From positions 36,746 through 100,745 of the forward strand of contig CAYJFS010000005.1 of NCBI GenBank assembly GCA_964369665.1: a stretch of DNA of 64,000 nt, given 5' to 3'. Both the position numbers and the translations under genes were made by a program. Positions 19,121-28,850 of this stretch are shown in pieces (within the stretch, counting starts at the first letter, position 1; every line of letters starts with the position of its first letter). This DNA is from Bilophila sp964369665. Its GTDB lineage: Bacteria; Desulfobacterota; Desulfovibrionia; Desulfovibrionales; Desulfovibrionaceae. Below the pieces are notes generated by a model that saw only the letters and a program-made list of their open reading frames with translations, ran no database searches and was not told the origin of the DNA.

Positions 19121-19151
19121 TTCAAATTAAATGTAATACATTTAATTTGAA
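19121..19151. promoter_or_regulatory. Perfect inverted repeat upstream of the XRE regulator
   Basis: Arms TTCAAATTAAATGTA and TACATTTAATTTGAA are exact reverse complements around a single A. A degenerate relative of this site lies at about 16005-16040 beside the decayed regulator copy and upstream of the 16235 gene. A dimeric XRE operator is the likeliest role. Confidence 0.65.
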
Positions 19152-19164
19152 GAAACAGCTGCTT

Positions 19165-19190
19165 CCCCTCTAAAGTTCATCTTTAGAGGG
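19165..19190 (+). other. GC-containing stem-loop in the regulator/radical-SAM spacer
   Basis: CCCTCTAAAG and CTTTAGAGGG form a 10-bp stem with loop TTCAT, followed by TTTAATATTT. It could be a weak terminator or part of a leader RNA for the gene at 19562. Confidence 0.5.
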
Positions 19191-19498
19191 TTTAATATTT
19201 AATTTAGGTCATTAATCTGAAAATAATAGAAAATAGCAATAGTAATAAAATAGGATTAATATTTTAGGATTAATGGAATGAAAAAGATATAAATAAAAAA
19301 GTTGTTATTCTAAAATTACTGTATACTATTTTAATTGATTTTTTTTTCCACTGCATATGTTATTCATTATGAGTAAACCAGTTAAACAAAAAATTTTTTC
19401 AACTAAAAAATATATTGTTATTTTATGAACACCTTTATTTTAATATATTAAACAGTAAAATATGGACTAATATATAGTATTATGCTTTTTGGTTTTAT

Positions 19499-19535
19499 AA
19501 TAAACTCTTTAAGTACTTAAAGAGTTTATTTTTTT
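19499..19535 (+). terminator. Intrinsic terminator or attenuator just before the radical-SAM gene
   Basis: Arms AATAAACTCTTTAAGT and ACTTAAAGAGTTTATT are perfect reverse complements with no spacer, followed by five more T. It ends only 27 bases before the GTG start at 19562. No plus-strand gene precedes it to be terminated, so it could attenuate transcription of the gene that follows, unless the true promoter lies in the short remaining gap. Confidence 0.75.
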
Positions 19536-19561
19536 AGTAGTAGTAAAAGAGGAAAGCCAAA

Positions 19562-21061
19562 GTGTTGAAGCTAACAAAAAACCAAATTGGTGCTTTAGAG
19601 GAACGACTTTTTTTGGGTGGATGGAACTATGAAGATATTGATATTTTAAGTTTAGTATATAAACAACAGCATAACTTAGCACAATGGTCTCGTATAAATG
19701 AGATAAAGAGTCGATCTAAAAAACAACAAGATAGTATAGATTTAGAAAAAATTTTTTTAAAAAAGGATACAGTATTTTCACATAGTCAAGGATTGCTTGT
19801 GTTTCCTTTTACAACACAAGAGGTCTTTTTTGATAAAAGTGAGCAATATACTTTTTTTCTCCTTTGTTATTTACTCAAAGAGTCTTTATACAAAGAGCTT
19901 ATTATCGATAATGAGATTAGCAAAGAATTTCCTAAAGTTGTTTCATTATTAGTAGAGATTTGTAACATATATAATAAAAAATATACGCTTTTAGGCTATA
20001 CACCTAATGCTTTTATTATTGATGCAAATGATAAAAAGTATGTTCATAAACTTCTTGAATATCCAACAGAAATTGCTATTTCTCCCCTGACTGGACCCTA
20101 TAATATAGCATGCCGTTTTTGTGAGCAAGCGTATACAAAAATTCCATACCAGGAAATGTCTTTTGACATATTTTGTCAAGCAATTGATTGTATCCCTAAA
20201 AATATACCTACTAATATAAATTTAACGCCTTTTTTAGAACCTTTATCTAAAAAAATTTTCTTTTCATATTTAGAGTATATAGCAAAAACACGATCAGACA
20301 TACATGTATTGTTTAATACCAATGGTGTACTGCTTACAGAAAAGGTAAGCCGTTTGTTTGTAGATATTGGTTTAAAGGAGATTATTATTTCACTTAATAT
20401 GCCAGATGCCTTTAGTTATCGTCAGTTTGTAGGTTTTGATTATTTTGATAAGGTTGTTGCAAACATAGAAACATTGTGCCGTATAAAGAAAGAGAAAAAC
20501 AGTCTTTATCCTAAAGTGATTGTACAGTATTTAAATGATCCCCCCCCCCCCCCCCAACCTCCCATCCCCAACCTTTATTATGAGCAAATATTTAAACGAA
20601 AAGCGTTTCTCCGAGAGCGTTGGGCAAATATTGCTGATGCTGTTTCTTTTCGTAATATTTCTCCTCCTATAAATGATCCTAATAGATTAGCAGAATTTAA
20701 GAATATATATCCTGATATGTTTTTAGAGCAGACTGTTAAACCAGAAAAGGCTTTACCATGTATGAGCACTATGACAACACTTGTTATTGATTATAAAGGT
20801 TACTATCTTCCTTGTTGTGCTATTCGTAGATCACGGACTGATTCTAATAAACGAAAACATAAATTTTTAGAAATTGGGCATATTGATAATATGGATGTAG
20901 TAACTGCTTGGCATAGTAAAAAATTACAGCAGATTAGGGCATGGAACATTGCTGGGCTTATAAACATATGTAATAACTGTACTTTGAATCAGAGCAATTT
21001 ATTGTCTTTATATTCATTAAAAAATGGTATAGTACAGGCATGTTATTTACGTTATGAATAA
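19562..21061 (+). CDS. Radical SAM / SPASM-like protein with a poly-C tract and altered Fe-S motif
   Basis: 499 residues from GTG 19562, with AGAGGAAA upstream. The middle (EIAISPLTGPYNIACRFCEQ at about 170-189) aligns with the radical-SAM start motif CxxxCxxC, but the first Cys is Tyr180 (TAT instead of TGT) while Cys184 and Cys187 remain. Downstream FNTNGVLLTEKVSRLFVDIG and LKEIIISLNMPD fit the TIM-barrel. The C-terminal part (ALPCMSTMTTLVIDYKGYY, LPCCAIRR, NICNNC) is a SPASM-type domain that could hold further clusters. A 16-C tract inside the barrel region codes for a Pro insert, in frame at present. Such proteins modify peptides or other substrates; none is encoded nearby. With the altered motif it may be inactive. 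Confidence 0.7.
   Translation: MLKLTKNQIGALEERLFLGGWNYEDIDILSLVYKQQHNLAQWSRINEIKSRSKKQQDSIDLEKIFLKKDTVFSHSQGLLVFPFTTQEVFFDKSEQYTFFLLCYLLKESLYKELIIDNEISKEFPKVVSLLVEICNIYNKKYTLLGYTPNAFIIDANDKKYVHKLLEYPTEIAISPLTGPYNIACRFCEQAYTKIPYQEMSFDIFCQAIDCIPKNIPTNINLTPFLEPLSKKIFFSYLEYIAKTRSDIHVLFNTNGVLLTEKVSRLFVDIGLKEIIISLNMPDAFSYRQFVGFDYFDKVVANIETLCRIKKEKNSLYPKVIVQYLNDPPPPPQPPIPNLYYEQIFKRKAFLRERWANIADAVSFRNISPPINDPNRLAEFKNIYPDMFLEQTVKPEKALPCMSTMTTLVIDYKGYYLPCCAIRRSRTDSNKRKHKFLEIGHIDNMDVVTAWHSKKLQQIRAWNIAGLINICNNCTLNQSNLLSLYSLKNGIVQACYLRYE
20540..20555 (+). repeat. Poly-C tract, 16 C
   Basis: Sixteen C inside the radical-SAM-like gene, coding for consecutive Pro (NDPPPPPQPPIP). In frame here. It is the longest C run in the window and the likeliest to vary in length. 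Confidence 0.95.
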
Positions 21062-21254
21062 TATAATTAGATTGATGAATCTATTCATTATGAGAGTTTT
21101 TTTAAGTATACATATTCCACTGTATTTTAATAGTATATAATATAAATAATAATTCTATTTTGTTTTATATATTATTATAAATGATTCTGATAAAGAAATT
21201 TTAATGAAGAACATTTTATTGTAATACAACAAGATAATACAGAAGTTTGTTATT

Positions 21255-22361
21255 ATGAAATTTGTATCTAAACAAAAAAAACATCCACAAAAGAAGTTGC
21301 ATCCAGCCAGGCATGCAAAAAAAAATTATCCTAAAAATATATGGGAACCCATAGTGCTTAAGGAAATTTTAGAGCACTTTATGGCAAGTCGACAATACGA
21401 ACGTATTGGTGACTATATTGCATTACAAGATACAATGGTAGCAAATGAACGTATAATTCTTTTCTTTCTACACACAGTGTATGATGATTCTTTAGCAACA
21501 ATTCAGTTGTATGCTCGATATACAACTATGCTTATAAACTATGCTCAGAAAGATTTTCATCAGATAACAGCTGCAGATATAGATGCATTTATTCGTCATC
21601 AACAAAAAAATGGATCTAAGCCAGCAACAATAAATACAAGCCTTGGAGCATTAAAGAGTTTTTTTAGACATCTTGTAGATGCAGGTATTATTACATTGAA
21701 TCCTACAGCTTTTTTAAAGAAGAAAAAAAATGGACAGACGAGAGTTTTACCAGGTCATTTAGCACATAGTTTAAGTGAGCAAGAGTTAATACAATTATTT
21801 AAAGGTATGTCAAAAAATAATGCCCCACTACGTGACCAAGCATTATTTCATGTGCTTTTTCTTACAGGTATTCGGGCAGAAGAAGCTGTGCGTTTAAAAT
21901 GGTCTCATTTTGTTTCATGGCAAGATAAGTGGTATTTAGATGTATTTGGTAAAGGCAGTAAAACACGTAGGGTGTATTTACCTAAACAAGCAGTAGAGAA
22001 GATACAGATATATAAATCTGACATGATCATACGTAAGGGTATAATAGATGCACAACCATTATTTGCACATTTATATAAACCGAATAAACATATTACACGA
22101 CATGGTTTGTATGTGCTTGTAAAAAAATGGTGTAAAAGGTTGTTAGGACGTACAGATGTTTCACCACACTGGTTTCGTCATAGCTGCTTTACACAACTTG
22201 CACATAAAGGTGCTAGCCTTGAAAGCATTAAGGCATTAGCTGGTCATGAATCAGTAGAAACAACAATGCGCTACAATGAAGCTGCACAGTTAATGCGTCC
22301 TGCAGGGATGTTATTTGAAAATGCTTTACCACAACAGTTTTCTAGAGAGGCTGATATTTAG
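21255..22361 (+). CDS. Tyrosine recombinase (XerC/XerD-like integrase)
   Basis: 368 residues. After a basic N-terminal tail comes a SAM-like DNA-binding domain (about 60-150) and a catalytic domain with the expected residues: Arg207 (LTGIRAEEAVRLKW), His305 and Arg308 (PHWFRHSCF), His331 (GHESVETTM) and nucleophile Tyr340. It cuts and rejoins DNA at a specific site. It lies beside the surface-protein island rather than at the end of the prophage, and Mu-like phages use a DDE transposase, so it probably belongs to a separate element or acts as a Xer-type enzyme. A damaged copy of its central part lies at 28613-28850. Confidence 0.9.
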   Translation: MKFVSKQKKHPQKKLHPARHAKKNYPKNIWEPIVLKEILEHFMASRQYERIGDYIALQDTMVANERIILFFLHTVYDDSLATIQLYARYTTMLINYAQKDFHQITAADIDAFIRHQQKNGSKPATINTSLGALKSFFRHLVDAGIITLNPTAFLKKKKNGQTRVLPGHLAHSLSEQELIQLFKGMSKNNAPLRDQALFHVLFLTGIRAEEAVRLKWSHFVSWQDKWYLDVFGKGSKTRRVYLPKQAVEKIQIYKSDMIIRKGIIDAQPLFAHLYKPNKHITRHGLYVLVKKWCKRLLGRTDVSPHWFRHSCFTQLAHKGASLESIKALAGHESVETTMRYNEAAQLMRPAGMLFENALPQQFSREADI

Positions 22362-22866
22362 TTTAGGTATAATTATGTGTGCTTAATGAGTCTATGATTG
22401 CCTATATTATAGCACATGTTGGTTATGAGTATGATACATTTTTGATAAGGATTTATATATAGACATATAGTTTTTAGCAATTTTTTCCACTAAATAATAA
22501 AGCCTTATAGTTTTTTAATAGAGCAAGAAACCCTTTATAAGTAAATTTTTTAAAATATTTATAGAGCTTTACATATAATAAAATCTGTATAGTTTTGGGT
22601 TTCCTTATCTTATGGCATAGAAATCTGCTCTTTATACTGCTGCTATATATACCTAAAATATGTTTGTATATATTTTATTGATTAAATGAAAATAGTTATA
22701 CTACAATATCCATACGTTATATGTATATTGTAATAAGTATATACGTCCTACATACTAAATATAATAAACGTTATACAAAAATCATGTTAAGAATATAATA
22801 GAACTAACAATACTCTTGTATTGTGTAGTTATGGTAAGATGTATCCATAAAACAATAGGATTATAT
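22362..22866. other. 505-bp spacer
   Basis: AT-rich. No gene or clear terminator seen. The first codons of the open frame before 22867 (from TTG 22816) lack conservation with epimerases and are better treated as leader. Confidence 0.5.
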
Positions 22867-23421
22867 ATGGAATTTGAAAGAACACCACTTCATGATCTTA
22901 TTGTAATAAAACCTAAAATACATGGTGATCCTCGTGGATATTTTGTAGAAACATGGCAACAGAGAGAATATAGTATTTTTGGTATTTATTTACCGTTTGT
23001 ACAAGATAATCATTCATCATCAAAAAAGAATATTTTACGAGGCCTACATTTTCAGAAACAACATCCTCAAGGTAAACTTGTATATGTAACTTTAGGTGAG
23101 ATTTTTGATGTAGCTGTTGATATTCGACCTAAATCCTCCACTTTTGGTGGTTGGCATGGTGTCATTCTTTCAGAGAAGAATCAGCATCAATTTTGGGTTC
23201 CACCAGGTTTTGCTCATGGTTTTTGTGTTCTTTCTGAAAAGGCCCATGTACAGTATAAGTGTACAGAATATTATCATCCAGAAGATGAAGATGTTATTCG
23301 TTGGGATGACCCAGATATAGGGATTGAATGGCCTATACAATTACCAGAACTTTCTCAAAAAGATCAAGCTGCTCAATCTTGGAAAGCTTATCTTCAAAAG
23401 AGTGAAGAGCTTTCTAGTTAA
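22867..23421 (+). CDS. rfbC: dTDP-4-dehydrorhamnose 3,5-epimerase
   Basis: 184 residues from ATG 22867, chosen because AATAGGA lies about 7 bases upstream and the protein then begins like other RmlC enzymes (MEFERTPLHDLIVIKPKIHG). Visible family motifs are the catalytic-His stretch NILRGLHFQ, LGEIFDVAVDIRP, FWVPPGFAHGF and VQYKCTEYY. It epimerises C3 and C5 of dTDP-4-keto-6-deoxyglucose on the way to dTDP-L-rhamnose. The other rml genes are not nearby. With gmd and the wbpE/wbpD-like pair it indicates deoxysugars in a surface glycan. Confidence 0.92.
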   Translation: MEFERTPLHDLIVIKPKIHGDPRGYFVETWQQREYSIFGIYLPFVQDNHSSSKKNILRGLHFQKQHPQGKLVYVTLGEIFDVAVDIRPKSSTFGGWHGVILSEKNQHQFWVPPGFAHGFCVLSEKAHVQYKCTEYYHPEDEDVIRWDDPDIGIEWPIQLPELSQKDQAAQSWKAYLQKSEELSS

Positions 23422-23677
23422 ATTCTATATAATACATTGATTAGGAAAATGTTATTCATTGGAATGAATAGACATTGTTATTAACTGTTTTATAAAAATC
23501 ACTAAAAAATTTTAAACATTGATTGTCAATAATTTAGATCATGGCGTTCTTATGCCGGATATGGTCCTAAAAAGATTAATTTTTGATAAACCAAGGTATG
23601 AAAAGACTAATAGTATAAAAAATTTTTTATTCATTATTATGTATAAAAGAGATTACAGCATTTTTTGTTTGTGGCCG

Positions 23678-26339
23678 TTAGAATTGGTATGTAAGGCCAG
23701 CTTGACCACCAAAACCTTTATTGTCTCCTATATCACTAAAGATATTGAAGAGAAGAGAAAAGTGGTTACTAATGTTACTTGTAAGACCTAGTGTTGCTCT
23801 AAAAGTACTTGCAGTGTTCTTGTCTTTGAATTTCTTTTTAAGAATTTTTGATGTAAGTCTAAAGTCACCAGACAGACCTTGCATCCATTCAACACTTGCT
23901 TGAATATTTGTTGGTACAGACAGTGGTAGTTTGTAGTCACCAGTAATACCTAAAGATGTTGTTGTTATTAAAGTGCTATCAAGTGTTTCTGTATCATCTC
24001 CACACACCAGATCTATGTGGTTTTTGAATAGTTGCTCAAAGATAGTTTGGCCACGGGGATTAATTGTGAAACCATTAGAGAAAGTGTATTTCCATCCAAA
24101 TTCAAGGGCTTCTGTAGGTACAATATCTGTCCATGCATGATTGATATCATCAAAGCCTGGCGTTTTTGCTATATTTTTATTTACAGCAAGTTGTAAGGTG
24201 ACTATGCCATATATACCTGAAGTATGCATAATACCAAGATATCCATTAGCAATCCCTGTATATATTGTTGACTTTGTTTTGTTAACAGTAGACCAGCGGT
24301 TACGTCCTTCACTAAAAGCAAGAGAAGCACCATATTGTGCTTGCACTGGAAGTATAGTTAATGGTTGAAGGTCATCATAACCTATAGATGCGATCCACCA
24401 AGGCATGTCAGACTTACTATTTGGAGAATCAAGTCTTTCATAACCACCTTGTATATTTGTCCATAATCCAGGTGGTGTAGTATCAGTAAATATTTGACGA
24501 GAACGATTAAGTATGTTCCATGTTTGTTGTTTTCTTAACCAACTAGAAGCTTTACGTGTAGAAGAGATCCCATAAAAATCTTCAGAATACTCTATTTTAT
24601 TAATATACCAGATATTGTCATCTTCAAAAGTACATGTAGCCCACAATAAACCTTGGCAGCTTTTTGTACTTAAGAGGGGTGTTTGTGCTAATGCCGGATC
24701 TACACTAACTAAAGGGATGTTTTTATAGCCCATAAGTTCTGGTGAACATGAAAGGTCAACACGAAAAGTGTCTCCTACAGTAATGGATGGTGGTGCGTTA
24801 CCACTACCAAGAATTGTCAAAATTGGTCGTCCAGAACCAGGTTTTGCTCCTAGAGGAGCAAGTATTCCACTATCTATAGCTATGCTATCACCTACAAGTA
24901 GAACTACAGTAGAATTAGGAGCAAAAGAAATTTTTGAACCAATCTCAAAGTCAGCACTACGAGCTTCAAGTACAAAAAGTGTATCAGCTTTACCCCAGAC
25001 TGTATCACAACCTTTTTTAAAATTTATAGAGGTTATAGATGGTATTTGGTTTGGGTCAAAAGGGCGTTTTGGGCTTCTAATATATGTGACGTACCACCTC
25101 CAACAAAGTTTAAGATAGAAACAAGACTTCTACCAGTACTAAGCATCTCAACAGTACCTCCTGATATATTCACATCAAGATAATCAACAAGATTATCTTG
25201 TCCTGGAGGAGGAGGAGGTAAGCTAGAACCAAAGAGAAGATTTTTAACAACACCACCACGCATAACAAAATTAACGCGATTTGTTATCCCAACGTCTGAT
25301 CCAAGTTGTAATTTGTTTATGTTACCACTAAAAAGGTTTACATTGGCTGTATCTAAATAAGCACCATTTTGGGTAGGACCCACAGTAAGGGTCTTTATTA
25401 GAGAAGAACCAAATACGCTAAGAGTTACAGGAAAGTCTATTCCAATTGGACCAAGAGGTCCAAGGTTAAGATTGTTTATAACGGAGAAGTTGTCGACTAT
25501 AATAGTTGTTGGTCCTCCAATAGTACCACTTTCTGTTAAATTGAAGTCACCAATGCTTACAGTAGTAAGACTTATACTTAATGCATCACCAATATTACCA
25601 GCCTTTGTAGCCCATAATGTTCCAATAGAAGTATTTTGAGCAGTAAGAAATGCTTTACCTCCAAGGTTTACATTTTTCTTTTCTCCAGCAATAATGAGTT
25701 CTCCAGTAGATCCACCCCTTAATTGAATTATGATACTATCTTTTACAGCAATATAATTAGGAGCAAGGCCTATAGCATCACCAAGACCACAAATTTTTGC
25801 TGCATTTGTTTGAGCTACATCTAAAATGATAGATCCATCTACATACTGAGTAGCGTCAGGCGTGCCTGCTTGACAACCACCATAGATTGTCAGGGGCATG
25901 AGCTTTCCTGAAACCGTTAGAGGACTTGTATTAAAAACAGATACACTAATAGGTCCTCCTATAGATGCATGGCTTTGGCTAAGCTACCTCCAACGATTAG
26001 TGAAGTGTTTGAGTTTCCAATAATTAGTGATGACTGACCTTTTATGACGTTTGGAATACCTGGTGATGCACCACCACCATAAGCACTTCTAAAAAGAGAC
26101 AGTTTTCCATCTGATCCTGTAATTGTAAGGTCTGTACTATCTGTAATACCTTGAGTTACTGCAGAGTTAGAGCCACCAAAATATGAATCATTTGGTGTAG
26201 AAATATTATTTAATGTTGTCGGTTTTCCATCGAAAAAATGGTTAATAGCAAAGGCGTTATAAGGTAGTAAAGCTATAACAAACAATAAAATAAAGATAAA
26301 TGTATAGATATAGTTTCTTTTTTTATAGTAAGAGATCAT
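23678..26339 (-). pseudogene. Classical autotransporter (beta-helix passenger), two frameshifts
   Basis: Three consecutive minus-strand frames form one protein of about 885 residues. The N-terminal piece (26339-25959) has a signal peptide (YTFIFILLFVIALLPYNAFA). A frame change near 25966-25976 leads into IGGPISVSVFNTSPLTVSGK and the Gly/Thr-rich passenger repeats, which end at 25033. A second change at the A4/T4 runs near 25051-25072 leads into RPFDPNQIPSITSINF, then STVVLLVGDSIAIDSG and the beta-barrel, ending GGQAGLTYQF with terminal Phe. This is a type Va-like autotransporter, different in style from the low-complexity family elsewhere in the window. A Lawsonia autotransporter called LatA has been described; whether this is the same gene I cannot tell. 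It is either a pseudogene or an assembly with two indel errors. Confidence 0.75.
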
Positions 26340-26774
26340 AGAAACTATATTTAGTAAAAAATAATTGATGTGTCAAAAAAATTTTTAATAATGTTGATAT
26401 AATTGAAAACTAAGTGTTAGATAGGTATAAAAAGTAGCGTAGGACAAAATAAAATAGGTATTGATAAAGCAATAGCTATGATATAGCTAGGACAAGAAGT
26501 GGATCAAATATTTAAAAAGATAGAGAGAAAAGATCTACAAAAAGAGAAAAAGTTTTAAGCTAGAATAGCTGTTTAACACTAGCAGTTAATTATACAGTAA
26601 CACATAACATTATTATAATCCAACAAACCTTGTATAGAAAAATAGACTATCTACCATTGGCCTATACTATAAAAATTTTTCTATAATTGCCCCTAATAGC
26701 CTGATTGTATTTTTTCAATATCAATATGAGATGGGAAAAACAGATATCTTAGGGTTACTAATTCTAGATAGGAA
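26340..26774. other. 435-bp spacer upstream of the autotransporter
   Basis: AT-rich with no coding frame. It should hold the autotransporter promoter (reading leftwards). Confidence 0.5.
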
Positions 26775-26810
26775 TAAAAAGAACCCAATAATTTTTATTG
26801 GGTTCTTGAT
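26775..26810 (-). terminator. Intrinsic terminator after the tail fibre operon
   Basis: GAACCCAATA and TATTGGGTTC form a 10-bp stem with a short loop. On the minus strand the stem is followed by TTTTTATTC. It lies about 20 bases past the end of the tail fibre assembly gene and closes that operon. Confidence 0.8.
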
Positions 26811-26830
26811 GCATCATTATATCTTTATGA

Positions 26831-27357
26831 CTAGAGAGTATAAGTTACATGAATGGCTTTTACATCTTCAACTGTGGTTGCCTTTTGCAGTTGTTGTTCA
26901 AAAGTTGCTCTTTGTTGTTCCAAAATTGCCCGAACTTCTGCACTATCCTTACTGTTTTCAATAAGAAGCATGTCCATAAGTACAGCATCATAGGTGCTAT
27001 GTATTTCTACAAGCTTATGTTTTTGGCTTCCATAAGTGCTTCTACAGGGTCTTGTTCAGGTCTTGTAAAAAGAGCATTTTGGGGTAGTGGCCCAGGTTCA
27101 GTCATATACCGTGGAGGTGTTTCCCAGGTATCATCAGGAAGCCAAAAAGGCGTTCCTGTATTTTCAATGATGCGATCTTTATCATCTTTTTGTTGACGAT
27201 GATCTTCTATTTGTTGCCAAGAAGAACCTACCCATTGAGGGATATGGTTTTTTTGGTGTTTAGGTTTTACCTTAGTGCAGTTATGGGGCATTCCATGGTA
27301 TGCTTGTGTTTCACAAACATAATATCCATTGTAATCATATTGGTATACTGTTTCCAT
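26831..27357 (-). pseudogene. Tail fibre assembly-like protein gene, frameshifted
   Basis: The frame from ATG 27357 (METVYQYDYNGYYVCETQAY) ends at 27007 just after EALMEAKNISL. Shifting at the five-base A run in the coding strand (27021-27025) restores a frame reading KHKLVEIHSTYDAVLMDMLL, EVRAILEQQRATFEQQ and ending at 26831, directly before a terminator. The restored protein of about 175 residues has the layout of phage tail fibre assembly proteins, with a Tyr-rich N-terminus and a helical C-terminus. Its start overlaps the stop of the tail fibre gene (TAATG). Such chaperones fold or attach the fibre. The single indel lies in a homopolymer, so a sequencing error is possible. Confidence 0.65.
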
Positions 27358-28195
27358 TAACTCTTTCCTCCTACATATACACAGGGAAGTAAGGCAAAAC
27401 GTCGTGGACGAAATTGAGAAGCTGTAGGTACAACTTTTGAGGCATCAAAAGTAAAATCATGAAAACCAGGGGGTGATTGGATTGCTTGCATATAATCTGT
27501 ACGATTGGCTACACCAAATGGACCACTAGTGGCACCAAAATTAAAAAAGCCTCCGACACTTCCTGTAATGTTTCGCATGGCATCACCTTCCCATGTACCA
27601 ATATGTTCTGTAGCAAGGCCAAAAGAGTGATCTGTGCGAGTGTCTGGTAACTTAATAGTTTTTGCAGCACTATCAACAACAAAAAAGGGTACACCACCTA
27701 TACCCCCTGCTGTATTTGATAAGGCTTCCCATTCTGCTTGAGACTTACATTTCCAAAGATTCTTTTCAGTTGTGAGGTGTTCCCAAAGCTTAGGATATTT
27801 TGTATCTGCTTGTGTAAGAATGGATCCATCTCGAACAGACCAGCCTTGTGGTGGTACTTGTTCAAAAAAATCTTTAAATTCAGCCGTTAAGGGAACTACA
27901 GACAGGACACCATTTGCATCTATATAGACGGTTTGACCGTCTGGTTGTACTAACCCTGCTCTATCAGGTGTTGCAATAGGTATTCTTTGCTCAATCATTT
28001 CTATTATTGCTGTACAAACTTGGGGTGTTGACGTTTTATCAGGAGTAATATTTACATTTTCAAGGATGTTATGAGCTCTTCTTGTACACTATTAAGCCAA
28101 TCTGCAGAGACTGTTGTTGCTTCTATAGGGATGGTGGGATCACCTTCTGTAAAGCGATTGTCTGGTGTGGCATCTGGTGTATCAATACGAAACAT
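27357..28195 (-). pseudogene. Mu-like tail fibre / collar protein gene, frameshifted
   Basis: ATG 28195 begins MFRIDTPDATPDNRFTEGDP and continues ATTVSADWLNSVQEEL, a very typical phage tail fibre N-terminus. The frame stops at 28052. A one-base change near 28071-28078 restores HNILENVNITPDKTSTPQVC, which runs into the long frame (MIEQRIPIATPDRAGLVQPD) with a collar-type C-terminal domain (KTIKLPDTRTDHSFG, RPRRFALLPCVYVG). The restored protein is about 279 residues, short for a fibre. It would bind the host surface. The assembly chaperone gene follows with an overlapping start. Confidence 0.75.
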
Positions 28196-28225
28196 GCTTA
28201 CCCCCTAATAAGAATAATATTCTCT

Positions 28226-28322
28226 ATATAAAAACGTATGGACTGGGGATATCTGGGTCTTCTGTACAATCTTCACAGACAAATCCTCAGTAAATATCGT
28301 AACCCAGCCATACGTTTTATAC
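28226..28322. other. Long imperfect inverted repeat upstream of the tail fibre gene
   Basis: AAAAACGTATGGACTGGGG on the left pairs with AACCCAGCCATACGTTTTAT on the right around about 50 bases that contain further pairing (GATAT/ATATC, TCTGT/ACAGA). On the minus strand the right arm is followed by TTTTTATA. It could be a leader RNA, a terminator of a lost upstream gene or a recombination remnant. The same region on the minus strand can be read as a short peptide end (CEDCTEDPDIPSPYVFI). Confidence 0.6.
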
Positions 28323-28612
28323 ATATCAATGAAACAGGTATAACAAGAGTGTGATGTTTTGTAAGATAGAAACATGTCAGCAACATAATAAGAAAAGCAT
28401 AGAACTCTTTTAGGTTAAGACTTTTTGAGCTTGTCTAGGTTGTTTAGTCTTTTTGGATAACTACAAAGATAAAATAGTCAAAGCGTTATATATGATTCAT
28501 ATGTAAAATAATCTTTGGAAGTTTATATACTCAAGCAGAATGGGAAGCCTTTTAAATACAGTAGAAGCATAGGTGGTATATCCCTTTTTTGTTGATAAAG
28601 AGTTGTGTATGT

Positions 28613-28850
28613 TCAATCTAAAAATTGGCTATTTAGATAAAAAGCTATTTTTATAGATGTCTTTAGTAAAAAGTAATAGGCTCTATTTCTACATTTACCA
28701 AACACATCTAAACACCACGTATCTTGCCATGAAACAAAATGAGACCATTTTAAATGCACAAACTCTTCTGTATGAATTTCTGTAAGAAAAAGCACATGAA
28801 ATAATGCTTGATCACATAGTAGAGTATTATATTTTGACATACCTTATGTT
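28613..28850 (-). pseudogene. Remnant of a tyrosine recombinase gene
   Basis: The minus strand reads DQALFHVLFLTEIHTEEFVH and LKWSHFVSWQDTWCLDVFGK, nearly the same as residues 194-233 of the recombinase at 21255-22361. The catalytic Arg of that enzyme is replaced (GIRAEE becomes EIHTEE), and homology fades beyond VFGK into sequence with altered frame. Only about 75 codons remain. It marks a second, dead copy of the integrase, lying next to the tail fibre and terminase genes. Confidence 0.85.

Noticed and set aside
23519..23791. 90-codon plus-strand frame between rfbC and the autotransporter
   Set aside because: Its second half is antisense to the autotransporter barrel, and no similarity was recognised.
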